Positions 6,921 to 13,625 of a stretch of DNA of 15,191 nt are shown in pieces. The stretch comes from an uncultured Gemmatimonadota bacterium. GTDB lineage: Bacteria; Gemmatimonadota; Gemmatimonadetes; Gemmatimonadales; Gemmatimonadaceae. The position numbers and the translations under genes were made by a program. The notes beneath the pieces are model-generated. The model had not been told where the DNA came from, did no database searches, and saw nothing but the letters and a program-made list of their open reading frames with translations. Each line of letters starts with the position of its first letter. Positions within the stretch are counted from its first letter, which is position 1. The stretch lies in assembly GCA_946887155.1 (NCBI GenBank), contig CAMPKM010000024.1, forward strand, positions 1-15,191, read 5' to 3'.

Positions 6921-8846
6921 CTAACGAACCGTAGCCATCGGCGCGCTCGTTCGTTGAGAAGTCGGCCCGGCCGCATCCTCGGTTACGAGCGAAGAAGGCG
7001 GCGGCATGATGCCTTCCTCCAGCCAGGCGTGCTCGCCACGCAGCACTTCCTGCGCCAGGCGATAATGCGCGCCGTCGTTCCGGCCATCGAGTGACGCGAA
7101 CAGGCGCTTGATCCGCGAACGCGATTCCCGGCAGAACACGTCCGCGAGCCGCTCGCCTTCCATCTGGCCGCGCCGGGCGAGCATCCGTGCCCGGACACAG
7201 GCCGCCGAGATCGCGTACAATTCAGCGCCGATATCCACCGCCCGGAACAGGATCATCTGGCGCCGTTCGAGCTTCGGACCGTGCTTCACCATCTGGTGGA
7301 ACAGCGTGCGACCAAGCCGGTTCGTCGCCCGATCCGCGAATCGCAGGTGCCGGGCCAGCTTCCCGAACTCGGAGTAGAGCGCGGGTCGCAGCGCGCCTAA
7401 CCAGCGTGACGGGTACCAGGTCGCGTAGAACGGCGCCGATCGCCTGAGGCCCGCCAACCGCTCCTTCATGGTGCTGTCGGGATTGACGATCGGGAACGCG
7501 AGGTCGAAGTGCTGGTCCACGGCCTCGCGCGCGATGAACAACCGCATGATTTCCGACGTCCCCTCGAAGATCAGGTTGATGCGCCAGTCGCGCATTGCGC
7601 GTTCGACCGCGATTGCCGGCTCGCCCCGAGCGCGCAACGAATCGGCCGTTTCGTATCCCCGGCCGCCGCGGATCTGCAGCGCGTCATCGACGATGCGCCA
7701 TCCCATCTCGGTATTCCACATCTTCGCGATCGCGGCCTCGAGACGGATATCGTAGTCGCCGCGTTCGTAGAGCGCCGTCGATAACTCGGCGACGGCTTCC
7801 ATCGCAAACGTATCGGCGGCCATGCGGCCGATCTTGTTGGCGATCGCTTCATGCTTCCCGATCGGCTGCCCCCACTGCACGCGCGCCGCGGCCCATTCGC
7901 GCGAGATCCTCAGCATGGTCTTGGCGCCGCCGGCGGCGCTGGCCGGGAGCGTCAGGCGACCGGTGTTCAACGTGATCAACGCGAGTTTGAGTCCCTTCCC
8001 TTCTCCCCAGAGGATGTTCTCGCGCGGCACCCGCACGTTGTTGAACCGGATCAGGCCGTTTTCCATCGCGCGCAGGCCCATGAACCGGCAACGGTGCACG
8101 ATCTCCACGCCCGGTGCCGTGCCCTCCACGATGAACGCCGTGATCTGGCGTCGCTTCTTTCCGTCAGGCCGCTGCTCGTCAGGCGTGCGCGCCATGACCA
8201 CGAACAGGTCGGCCCGCGTGCCGTTCGTGCACCAGAGCTTCTCGCCGTTGATGGTGAAGGACGAGCCATCGTCTGACGGCGTCGCCGTCGTCGACATGTT
8301 CGCCGGATCGGAACCCGCATCGACCTCGGTGAGGGCAAAGGCGCTGATCGCCCCCTTCGCCAGCCGCGGAAAGAACCGTTGCTTCTGTTCGTCCGTGCCG
8401 AACAGCTTGAGCGGCTGCGGGACGCCGATCGACTGGCTCGCCGAGAGCAAGGCCGTCAGGCTGCCGTCCTGCGAGGTCACGAGTTCCAGCGCCCGGATGT
8501 AGGTCATCTGGGACAGTCCAAGGCCGCCATATTCGCGCGGGATCTTGATGCCGAACGCACCGATGTCGCGGAATCCCTGCACGACCGACTCGGGAATCTC
8601 CCCCTCACGGTCGATGGCGTCCGAGTCGATGGTGCCTAACAATTCGCGGAGGCGGCCGAGGAACTGTTCGGCGCGCGCCGCTTCGTCCGGGTCGACGGTT
8701 TCCGGATGCGGATGGATCAGGTCGAGACGGAACCGGCCGAGGAAGAGCTCCCGCACGAAACTCGGATGTTCCCACTGTGTCTCGCGCGCCGACTCGGCGG
8801 TTTCGCGCGCCTCGCGCTCATTGGCGAGAGACTGCGGAGGAGCCAT
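6921..8846 (-). CDS. Long acyl-CoA dehydrogenase (VLCAD/FadE-like)
   Basis: The protein has 641 residues, longer than the roughly 380 of ordinary acyl-CoA dehydrogenases and close to the very-long-chain type with a C-terminal helical extension. The helical N-domain is at about 55-165. The FAD/substrate signature ALTEVDAGSDPANM (171-184) leads into the beta domain (to about 280: TINGEKLWCTNGTRADLF, then GLRAMENGLIRFNNVRVP). The C-domain contains QIRGGRGYE (391-399). RINLIFEGTSEIMRLF (422-437) holds Glu428, which aligns with the catalytic base of VLCAD. Residues beyond about 445 form the extension. The predicted reaction is FAD-dependent alpha,beta-dehydrogenation of long-chain acyl-CoA, the first step of beta-oxidation, probably at the inner membrane. 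The ATG at 8846 has AGAGG 6 bases upstream. No other beta-oxidation gene is adjacent, and the partner electron-transfer flavoprotein is not in the window. Confidence 0.95.
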   Translation of the reverse strand: MAPPQSLANEREARETAESARETQWEHPSFVRELFLGRFRLDLIHPHPETVDPDEAARAEQFLGRLRELLGTIDSDAIDREGEIPESVVQGFRDIGAFGIKIPREYGGLGLSQMTYIRALELVTSQDGSLTALLSASQSIGVPQPLKLFGTDEQKQRFFPRLAKGAISAFALTEVDAGSDPANMSTTATPSDDGSSFTINGEKLWCTNGTRADLFVVMARTPDEQRPDGKKRRQITAFIVEGTAPGVEIVHRCRFMGLRAMENGLIRFNNVRVPRENILWGEGKGLKLALITLNTGRLTLPASAAGGAKTMLRISREWAAARVQWGQPIGKHEAIANKIGRMAADTFAMEAVAELSTALYERGDYDIRLEAAIAKMWNTEMGWRIVDDALQIRGGRGYETADSLRARGEPAIAVERAMRDWRINLIFEGTSEIMRLFIAREAVDQHFDLAFPIVNPDSTMKERLAGLRRSAPFYATWYPSRWLGALRPALYSEFGKLARHLRFADRATNRLGRTLFHQMVKHGPKLERRQMILFRAVDIGAELYAISAACVRARMLARRGQMEGERLADVFCRESRSRIKRLFASLDGRNDGAHYRLAQEVLRGEHAWLEEGIMPPPSSLVTEDAAGPTSQRTSAPMATVR

Positions 8847-8966
8847 GCGATCCTCTCAGACTGAATGCCCGCAGCGATTCACGAACGTGGCGCTGCGTCC
8901 TGAATTCGAGTCTTCGCCAAACAACGCGAAGGCGATTCTCTACTTCCCGTTTAGTAGAGTACCGTA

Positions 8967-9740
8967 TCAACGACCGTTCGTGCCACGCCGGCGGTCCCGC
9001 TGCAGCACCAGCACCGTGCCCACGACGCCGACGAGCGCAAACGCAAACCACTGGACCGCATAGGCACGGTGCGGACCTTCGTCGAGCGGGGGAGGATCCG
9101 CCCGTACCGGGTGCCCCCTGTCGACCGCAACGACTTCGCCCGAATCCAGCCGCTGCACGACCACGACCGGCGCCAGCGCGTACGGCAATCGTGTCCTGAT
9201 GGAGTCGTAGTTGAGCCGCCTGATGGCGTTCGCGACGCTGGACGTCGAGACCGGACCGGCGGAGGTGGAGAAATCTTCCACGAATCCGTCGACCACGACG
9301 GCATTCGAATCTTCGCGGAAAAGCGTGAGGTCGACCGTCATTCCGTCGGGGGCGTAAGCCCACCCGCGGTTGACGAGGATTGCGGAATCGCCGGACTCCA
9401 GTCGCAGTGGCGTTATCACGTGAACGCCCGGCGCCCCGTGCCTGCCCCGGGACGTCAGGACCATTTCGTTGGCAAAGTCATAGTGACCGGCGGTGCGAAC
9501 ACGCTTGAAGCGCACCAGGGAGTCGCGCGGCAGGGACTGAAGTTCCGCCGGTGCCTCGACGAGGCGGGCGGTAATCTGCGTGTTGCTCGCCTGCCGCTCG
9601 TTATGCCGTTCCACCTGCCAAAAACCCAGCCTGATGCAGCCGATCGACACCGCGATCGCGAAAATCGCAAATGCCATTGTTGCGCGTGACAGCGATTTCC
9701 GCGGTTCTTGTTGACTTCGATCTTCACGGTCGGTGATCAC
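8967..9740 (-). CDS. SURF1-family cytochrome oxidase assembly protein
   Basis: This 257-residue protein has the SURF1 layout. An N-terminal helix (about 22-39) runs into LGFWQVERHNER (38-49). A large extracytoplasmic domain contains HGAPGVHVITPLRLESGDSAILVNRGW (101-127). The C-terminal helix is at about 229-246, preceded by the family motif DEGPHRAYAVQWFAFAL (220-236). SURF1/Shy1 proteins help insert heme a into subunit I of aa3-type cytochrome c oxidase, which implies aerobic respiration. No oxidase gene is adjacent. The start is uncertain: GTG at 9740 gives 21 residues before the helix, while ATG at 9677 would start right at it. Neither has a clear Shine-Dalgarno. The acyl-CoA dehydrogenase gene lies 120 bases downstream on the same strand. 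Confidence 0.9.
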   Translation of the reverse strand: MITDREDRSQQEPRKSLSRATMAFAIFAIAVSIGCIRLGFWQVERHNERQASNTQITARLVEAPAELQSLPRDSLVRFKRVRTAGHYDFANEMVLTSRGRHGAPGVHVITPLRLESGDSAILVNRGWAYAPDGMTVDLTLFREDSNAVVVDGFVEDFSTSAGPVSTSSVANAIRRLNYDSIRTRLPYALAPVVVVQRLDSGEVVAVDRGHPVRADPPPLDEGPHRAYAVQWFAFALVGVVGTVLVLQRDRRRGTNGR

Positions 9741-9780
9741 GGATGACTGGATTTCAGGATAACAGCCGATTTACTGCTTT

Positions 9781-9851
9781 GGTAAAGCCTGGACACACCC
9801 GATATCCAGGCTGGAATAAGAAAGCCCGGCGTGGCGTGTCCAGGCTTCACC
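9781..9851. repeat. 71-nt palindromic intergenic element (element B)
   Basis: The arms 9781-9798 (GGTAAAGCCTGGACACAC) and 9834-9851 pair at 16 of 18 positions around a 35-base loop. A competing hairpin is possible, since AGCCTGGA at 9786-9793 is also complementary to TCCAGGCT at 9805-9812. The element lies in the 205-base gap between the SURF1 start and the DUF72 stop, both on the minus strand. There is no T-run. Its loop resembles that of the element at 4270-4373: a TCCAGG start, a GAA-TAA-GA stretch and a CCCGG end. Confidence 0.7.
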
Positions 9852-9945
9852 AATGAAGTACCCGCGGTCACCCGAAAAATCCAAGTCGTCCGTGTTCGCT
9901 CCACCGTGAAAATCAAAGTCCCAACCCAGCGAAAATCGCACTTGA

Positions 9946-10740
9946 TCAGAAGAGCGAGAGCTGTTCCCCGAGTTGAGATGGATCGACGACGGGTATATCA
10001 AGCTTGCTCTGGAGCTCGCGAGCCGACGCTGGGCTATGACCAGCAAAGTGATTGTTGAAATAACCGTAAACCTCGATCCTGGATTGTATCGTCGTTAACA
10101 CGCTTGCCCACGAATCGATTTCACGTGACCGGTCCACCTGAACACGCGAATAGTCGACGATTTCGCGATCCGGCCCCATCCACCGGATGTACGTGAAGTC
10201 AGCCGTCGGCCGCTCGGCGAGCGCGAGCATCGTCTTTCGTGGAATCCATCGCGCATCGGTCAGCGCCAACGCCACGTTATGCTCGGCGAGGAGCGCGATG
10301 ACGCCGTCATGAATCCAGCCACGTTGCCGGAACTCGACCGCGACGCGCAGGTCACGCGGCAGCGCCGGCAGGAACGTCGCCAGCGCCGGTAGTTCCGAGG
10401 GCCCGAACTCGGGTCCGAGCTGGACGAGCACGGGACCGAGCTTCGGTCCGAGCTCGCGAGCCCGATCGCAGAACAGTTCGAGCGCCGGTGCAAAGTTCCG
10501 TAATCGGTTCTCGTGCGTGATCTCCTGCGGCAGCTTGAGCGCGAACCGAAACTCGTCACCGACGCGCGACGCCCAATCACGGACGGTGCTCGCGGCGGGA
10601 ATGGCGTAGAACGTCGAATCGACTTCGACCGTGTTGAACGCCCGGGCATACACGCGCAGGAAGTCGACCGGCTTGGTGCCTTCAGGATAGAAGGGGCCGA
10701 TCCAGGAATCGTAGTTCCAGCCCTGGGTGCCGATGTGCAT
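9946..10740 (-). CDS. DUF72 (YecE-like) protein
   Basis: This 264-residue protein matches the DUF72 pattern throughout. It opens with IGTQGWNYDSWIGPFYPEGT (3-22). YARAFNTVEVDSTFYAIP (31-48) and RFALKLPQEITHEN (65-78) follow. YGYFNNHFAGHSPASA lies near the end, and the C-terminus is LDIPVVDPSQLGEQLSLF. The fold is a TIM barrel. The biochemical role of the family is not established, so none is assigned. The start is the ATG at 10740, since MHIGTQGW begins exactly at the conserved motif; the ribosome site is weak. It appears to be a single-gene unit: the divergent SPFH operon starts about 200 bases away, and SURF1 lies 205 bases downstream beyond the palindromic element. Confidence 0.93.
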   Translation of the reverse strand: MHIGTQGWNYDSWIGPFYPEGTKPVDFLRVYARAFNTVEVDSTFYAIPAASTVRDWASRVGDEFRFALKLPQEITHENRLRNFAPALELFCDRARELGPKLGPVLVQLGPEFGPSELPALATFLPALPRDLRVAVEFRQRGWIHDGVIALLAEHNVALALTDARWIPRKTMLALAERPTADFTYIRWMGPDREIVDYSRVQVDRSREIDSWASVLTTIQSRIEVYGYFNNHFAGHSPASARELQSKLDIPVVDPSQLGEQLSLF

Positions 10741-10873
10741 GTCTTGGATTTAGCGCAGGACAACAGGAACGCAGAGATAAGGCCAAAGTCCAGAGCCTGA
10801 CTCGTTGCCGATCACCTGCTCACATAGTTCAAGTTGCCACTGCACATAGAGTTACACTGCCGAACGGGGCGAT

Positions 10874-10902
10874 TTGACATCACGCTATCGAAGTGATATC
10901 AT
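10874..10902 (+). promoter_or_regulatory. Near-consensus sigma70-type promoter of the SPFH operon
   Basis: TTGACA (10874-10879) and TATCAT (10897-10902) are separated by exactly 17 bases. The -35 is a perfect consensus match, and the -10 matches four of six, including the key second and sixth positions. It lies 34 bases before the chosen ATG at 10937. It is the best promoter by eye in the window, and its -10 lies inside a palindrome. Confidence 0.8.
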
Positions 10903-10909
10903 TTTGATA
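10886..10909. promoter_or_regulatory. 24-bp operator-like palindrome over the SPFH promoter
   Basis: The 24 bases are symmetric at 20 positions, centred on TGATATCA (10894-10901). Half-site TATCG/TATCA occurs at 10886 and 10897, and its complement TGATA at 10894 and 10905. Each pair is exactly 11 bp apart, one helical turn. The palindrome covers the end of the spacer and the whole -10, so a bound protein would block transcription. The Arc-like protein two genes on is the obvious candidate, because Arc-type regulators read 11-bp-spaced subsites. This pairing is inferred. Confidence 0.65.
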
Positions 10910-10936
10910 CCCACCTCTATTACGGAGCCATCGAGC

Positions 10937-11806
10937 ATGCTGCGAGAGAAGGTACACAAGCCGTTCAACGGACTCCTGATGCTGCTGCTGGGCCTGGGCG
11001 CCCTCCTCGGGGCATTGGCTGGCGTGATTACCTCCGCCAACGCCGAGAACGGCCTGGGGGTCGGCCTGTGGGCCATCGCGATGGTCGCCATCAGTCTGCT
11101 CATGGCCGGCCTCTTCACGGTCAACCCTAACGAAGCCCGGGTCCTGACGCTCTTCGGACGGTACGTCGGCACTGTTCGCGAAGCTGGACTCTGGTACGCC
11201 AACCCCTTCTACGCGAAGAAGCGAATCTCGCTGCGCGTGCGGAACTTCGAGACGACAAAGCTGAAGGTGAACGACAACCACTCGAACCCGATCGAGATCG
11301 GCGCGGTCGTGGTCTGGAGGGTCGTCGATTCGGCGGAAGCGCTGTTCGAGGTCGACGACTACCAGCACTTCATGCAGACGCAGAGCGAGGCGGCCGTTCG
11401 CGCGCTGGCGCAGTCGTATCCGTACGATGCGCACCTCGTGGAGGAGATTGCGTTGAGCACACACCCCGCGGAAGTCGCAAAGGGCCTCCAGGCGGCGATT
11501 CAGGATCGGCTCGACAAGGCGGGCGTCAACGTGATCGAGGCGCGTATCAGCCACCTCGCCTACGCTCCCGAGATTGCCTCGGCGATGCTGCGGCGCCAGC
11601 AGGCGAGTGCGATCATCGCGGCGCGAAAGAAGATCGTCGAGGGCGCCGTTGGCATGGTAGAGAATGCGCTCGAGATGATTTCCGAGAAGTCGATCGTTCA
11701 GCTCGACGACGAGCGGAAGGCGGCAATGGTGAGCAACCTGCTGGTCGTGCTCTGCTCCGATCGAGACGCGCAGCCCATCGTGAATACGGGGACGATCTAC
11801 CAGTGA
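10937..11806 (+). CDS. SPFH/band-7 domain membrane protein
   Basis: This protein has 289 residues from the ATG at 10937, which has GGAG 9 bases upstream. A longer reading from 10874 is rejected because it would start on the -35 box. Two hydrophobic helices (about 11-32 and 43-62) anchor the N-terminus. The SPFH domain follows: [20 protein letters not shown] (60-79) begins it, and [20 protein letters not shown] and VVVWRVVD fit the band-7 core. [36 protein letters not shown] (202-237) is the coiled-coil-forming end. SPFH proteins build membrane-associated oligomers that scaffold microdomains or protease complexes. The specific job here is unknown, and no NfeD-type partner is adjacent. It leads a three-gene unit with an Arc-like regulator and a two-helix membrane protein. 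Confidence 0.92.
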   Translation: MLREKVHKPFNGLLMLLLGLGALLGALAGVITSANAENGLGVGLWAIAMVAISLLMAGLFTVNPNEARVLTLFGRYVGTVREAGLWYANPFYAKKRISLRVRNFETTKLKVNDNHSNPIEIGAVVVWRVVDSAEALFEVDDYQHFMQTQSEAAVRALAQSYPYDAHLVEEIALSTHPAEVAKGLQAAIQDRLDKAGVNVIEARISHLAYAPEIASAMLRRQQASAIIAARKKIVEGAVGMVENALEMISEKSIVQLDDERKAAMVSNLLVVLCSDRDAQPIVNTGTIYQ

Positions 11807-11827
11807 TGTTTGGCAGAACCCGCATGG

Positions 11828-11864
11828 CCCCTGCATCCGGACTGATCATCATCGGCTGCAGGGG
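11828..11864 (+). other. Stable hairpin between the SPFH and Arc-like genes
   Basis: CCCCTGCATCCG (11828-11839) pairs with CGGCTGCAGGGG (11853-11864) at 11 of 12 positions, with a 13-base loop. It lies between the SPFH stop (11806) and the GAGGG ribosome site of the next gene (11877-11881). No T-run follows, so it is unlikely to be a simple intrinsic terminator. It could protect the SPFH message end or reduce expression of the downstream genes. Confidence 0.6.
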
Positions 11865-11890
11865 TGCGGAGGGTGCGAGGGTGGGCGCAC

Positions 11891-12091
11891 ATGGCTGAGC
11901 GAAAATCGTTCCTGCTGCGGGTCGATCCCGAGCTGCTGGAGAAGATCCAGCGGTGGGCGAACGACGACCTGCGCAGCCTGAACGGCCAGATCGAGTTCCT
12001 GCTGCGGCGCGCGCTGCGCGAGTCGGGCCGGGAAGTCCAGCGCGACCGGGGAACCGGTGACGGGCCGGCGGATCCGGCCGGAAACACCTGA
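11891..12091 (+). CDS. Arc-like ribbon-helix-helix DNA-binding protein
   Basis: This is a 66-residue protein. A basic beta strand, KSFLLRVD (4-11), is followed by helix A, PELLEKIQRWANDD, and helix B, SLNGQIEFLLRRALRE. The RSLNGQIEFLL segment corresponds to RSVNSEIYQRV of phage Arc repressor. The tail after about residue 47 is hydrophilic and probably disordered. The ATG at 11891 is preferred over an in-frame start at 11864 because GAGGG is suitably placed (11877-11881) and the RHH strand starts at once. Such proteins act as dimers or tetramers, often as autorepressors or antitoxins. The neighbours do not look like a toxin. I infer autoregulation of the SPFH operon through the palindrome at 10886-10909. 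Confidence 0.88.
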   Translation: MAERKSFLLRVDPELLEKIQRWANDDLRSLNGQIEFLLRRALRESGREVQRDRGTGDGPADPAGNT

Positions 12092-12106
12092 CGAGGTAGT
12101 CGACGC

Positions 12107-12475
12107 ATGATCTTCATCCCGATGGTGCACCAGCAGCGCACGCCGGCACCGACGCGGTACAGCCGCGAGCTCGGGCAACGGTTCGACGAGACGGTGCGCG
12201 AGTTCAAGCGGCAGCACCCCGACCTCACCGACGCTGACGTGCGGACCGCGCTGGCGACCTCGTTGAAGCAGGCTGGTTCCCCCGAAGACGAGGCGCGCCA
12301 GCGAAGGTTGGCGTTCGTAACGCTGCTCGCAATCGGCCTGGCGTTCATCGGCGTCGCGCTGTCGGGAGGGAACCCGGGCCAGGACAGCGAAGGCATGGCG
12401 CTGATGATCATGGGTATCGTCGTCGCGGCCGCCGGCGTGGCGGTGGCGGTGATTCGCCTCTCGCGCCGGGACTAG
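12107..12475 (+). CDS. Small two-helix membrane protein of unknown function
   Basis: This 122-residue protein has no recognised family. Residues 1-65 are soluble, charged and probably helical (RYSRELGQRFDETVREFKRQ, then DADVRTALATSLKQ). Two hydrophobic helices (about 68-86 and 97-117) are separated by a short acidic, Gly-rich turn (GGNPGQDSEG), and a basic end follows. This predicts an integral membrane hairpin with both ends in the cytoplasm by the positive-inside rule. GAGG stands upstream of the ATG at 12107, only 15 bases after the Arc-like gene, so the two are co-transcribed. Association with an SPFH protein suggests a membrane partner of that scaffold. Its TAG overlaps that of the convergent mntR gene in CTAG. 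Confidence 0.8.
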   Translation: MIFIPMVHQQRTPAPTRYSRELGQRFDETVREFKRQHPDLTDADVRTALATSLKQAGSPEDEARQRRLAFVTLLAIGLAFIGVALSGGNPGQDSEGMALMIMGIVVAAAGVAVAVIRLSRRD

Positions 12476-13191
12476 GACGCGGGCCGGTCCTGGGGTCGCG
12501 ACACCATTACCCGGGCGGCCAGCGCCGGCCCCACCTGCTGTGAGACGCTGCCCACCTGAATCGTGAGCGGACCGTCGAAGGGCGCTCGGCCGGTCAGGAT
12601 CACCTCGGCACCGGGCCGGAGGCCTAACGAATCCAGGTAACGCAGCATCCGCGGGTCCTCGTCGCCGACGCGGACCACGCGCGTGCGGGAGCCGACTTCG
12701 GCATCGGCCAGCGACTGGTGCACCGTCTCATCGATCTTCCCTTCGCGCGTTGGGATCGGCGCACCGTGCGGATCGGTGAGCGGCTCGCCGATCGCTTCGG
12801 CCATCCGGTCGATGAGCGTGTCGCTGGCGGCGTGCTCCAGCCGTTCCGCCTCTTCGTGGACTCCGTCCCACCCGTAGCCTAACGCGCGGACGAGGTACGC
12901 CTCGATCACCCGGTGCCGCCGCAGGGTCTTGAGCGCAGCCTTGCGCCCGGCGGCGGTCAGACGGACGCCCTTGTAGCGCTCGTACTCTACCAGGCCCTGG
13001 TCGGCCAATCGCTGCACCATGCCGCTTACCGACGCCGGCGCGATGGACAGTCGCTGGGCGATATCGGTCGTCGCGGCGGAACGGCCGTCGCGCTCGAATG
13101 CGTAGATCGTCTTGAGGTAATCCTCGACCGGTGCCGTCAGCAATTCGATCCGCGGCGTGGGACGAGGTGCCTTTTTTTTCTTCGCGGTCAC
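12472..13191 (-). CDS. mntR: MntR/DtxR-family manganese-responsive repressor with FeoA-like C-domain
   Basis: This is a 239-residue protein. A winged helix is at about 20-82, with DIAQRLSIAPASVSGMVQRLADQGLVEYERYKGVRLT typical of DtxR proteins. The dimer/metal domain (about 88-160) contains RRHRVIEAYL and GVHEEAERLEHAASD. Counted against DtxR, the ligands are Asp24 (DtxR Met10), His93, Glu97, His112, Glu116 (DtxR Cys102), Glu119 and His120. Asp and Glu at the Met10 and Cys102 positions are the manganese-type signature; Glu11 of Bacillus MntR corresponds to Lys27. An SH3-like FeoA domain ends the protein (about 166-230). The start is taken as the GTG at 13191-13189, overlapping the TGA of the stress-protein gene as GTGA; an upstream reading would run through that gene. 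Linkage to mntH supports Mn2+-dependent repression. Confidence 0.92.
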   Translation of the reverse strand: MTAKKKKAPRPTPRIELLTAPVEDYLKTIYAFERDGRSAATTDIAQRLSIAPASVSGMVQRLADQGLVEYERYKGVRLTAAGRKAALKTLRRHRVIEAYLVRALGYGWDGVHEEAERLEHAASDTLIDRMAEAIGEPLTDPHGAPIPTREGKIDETVHQSLADAEVGSRTRVVRVGDEDPRMLRYLDSLGLRPGAEVILTGRAPFDGPLTIQVGSVSQQVGPALAARVMVSRPQDRPAS

Positions 13192-13625
13192 GCGGTCGGT
13201 TTGGCTGGAGCTCGAACGAGCAGGACCGGTACCATCGACTTGTGCCGCACCGAGGTGGCGACACTGCCATGGATCATGTCGCCGAGCAGCTTGTGGCCGT
13301 GCGTCGCCATGGCGATCAGGTCGCATTTCTCGCGTTCGGCGGCGGACGTGATTTCCGACGACGGGTCACCGGTCGCCAGCAACGCCTCGGCGCGCAGGCC
13401 GGTGGTGACGAAGTCGGCGGCGACCCGCTCCAGGTATTCCCGGTCGTCACGCATTTCCTCGGATTCACGAAGCTCGAGGTGCTTGATGTTGCGAGCAGCC
13501 CAACCATCCGCCACATGGATCAGCAGCAGGGACGCCGCACAGTGCTTCGCGAGCTGCTTGATGTGACTCACGATGAACTGATCGGTCGGAGAATTCTCGA
13601 GGCATACCAGGATCCGCTTGTACAT
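13188..13625 (-). CDS. Universal stress protein (UspA family)
   Basis: This 145-residue, single-domain USP begins YKRILVCLENS, the first strand with its Cys/Leu-Glu variant of the usual Val-Asp. It has LLLIHVAD in the next strand and GDPSSEITSAAEREKCDLIAMATHGHKLLGDMIHGSVATSVRHKSMVPVLLVR at the end, here given as residues 87-138 in outline only. The nucleotide loop is Gly110-x4-Gly115-x4-Gly120-Ser121, a variant of the usual G-2x-G-9x-G(S/T), so ATP binding is uncertain. Of two ATGs, 13625 is chosen because it overlaps mntH's TGA by one base; 13637 would add four residues. USPs are cytosolic stress-response proteins. Its place inside the mntH-mntR operon suggests a role in oxidative or metal stress, but no mechanism is visible. 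Confidence 0.9.
   Translation of the reverse strand: MYKRILVCLENSPTDQFIVSHIKQLAKHCAASLLLIHVADGWAARNIKHLELRESEEMRDDREYLERVAADFVTTGLRAEALLATGDPSSEITSAAEREKCDLIAMATHGHKLLGDMIHGSVATSVRHKSMVPVLLVRAPAKPTA

Noticed and set aside
7822..8502. 226-residue plus-strand open frame inside the acyl-CoA dehydrogenase
   Set aside because: It is antisense to conserved catalytic domains and lacks any recognisable motif.
8938..8959. Perfect 7-bp hairpin (CTCTACT / AGTAGAG) between the SURF1 and acyl-CoA dehydrogenase genes
   Set aside because: The stem is short and A/T-containing with no T-run for a terminator, and its arms do not match the TGCTACT operator arms of the BlaI-type repressor; left as a possible chance palindrome.
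10874..10936. Upstream TTG start adding 21 residues to the SPFH protein
   Set aside because: The TTG is the -35 hexamer itself and the extra residues would lie across the promoter; ATG at 10937 has GGAG and directly precedes the first membrane helix.
10880..11836. 318-residue minus-strand open frame over the SPFH gene
   Set aside because: The sense strand gives a clear SPFH protein; the antisense product is rich in Arg, His and Asp without domain features, a usual shadow in G+C-rich DNA.
11891..12475. Toxin-antitoxin module made of the Arc-like protein and the 122-residue protein
   Set aside because: The second protein is a two-helix membrane protein without a known toxin motif and the pair is tied to an SPFH gene; autoregulation of that operon fits better.
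13192..13326. N-terminal extension of mntR upstream of the GTG
   Set aside because: It would overlap the universal stress protein gene by more than 130 bases; the GTGA overlap start gives a normal DtxR-family N-terminus.
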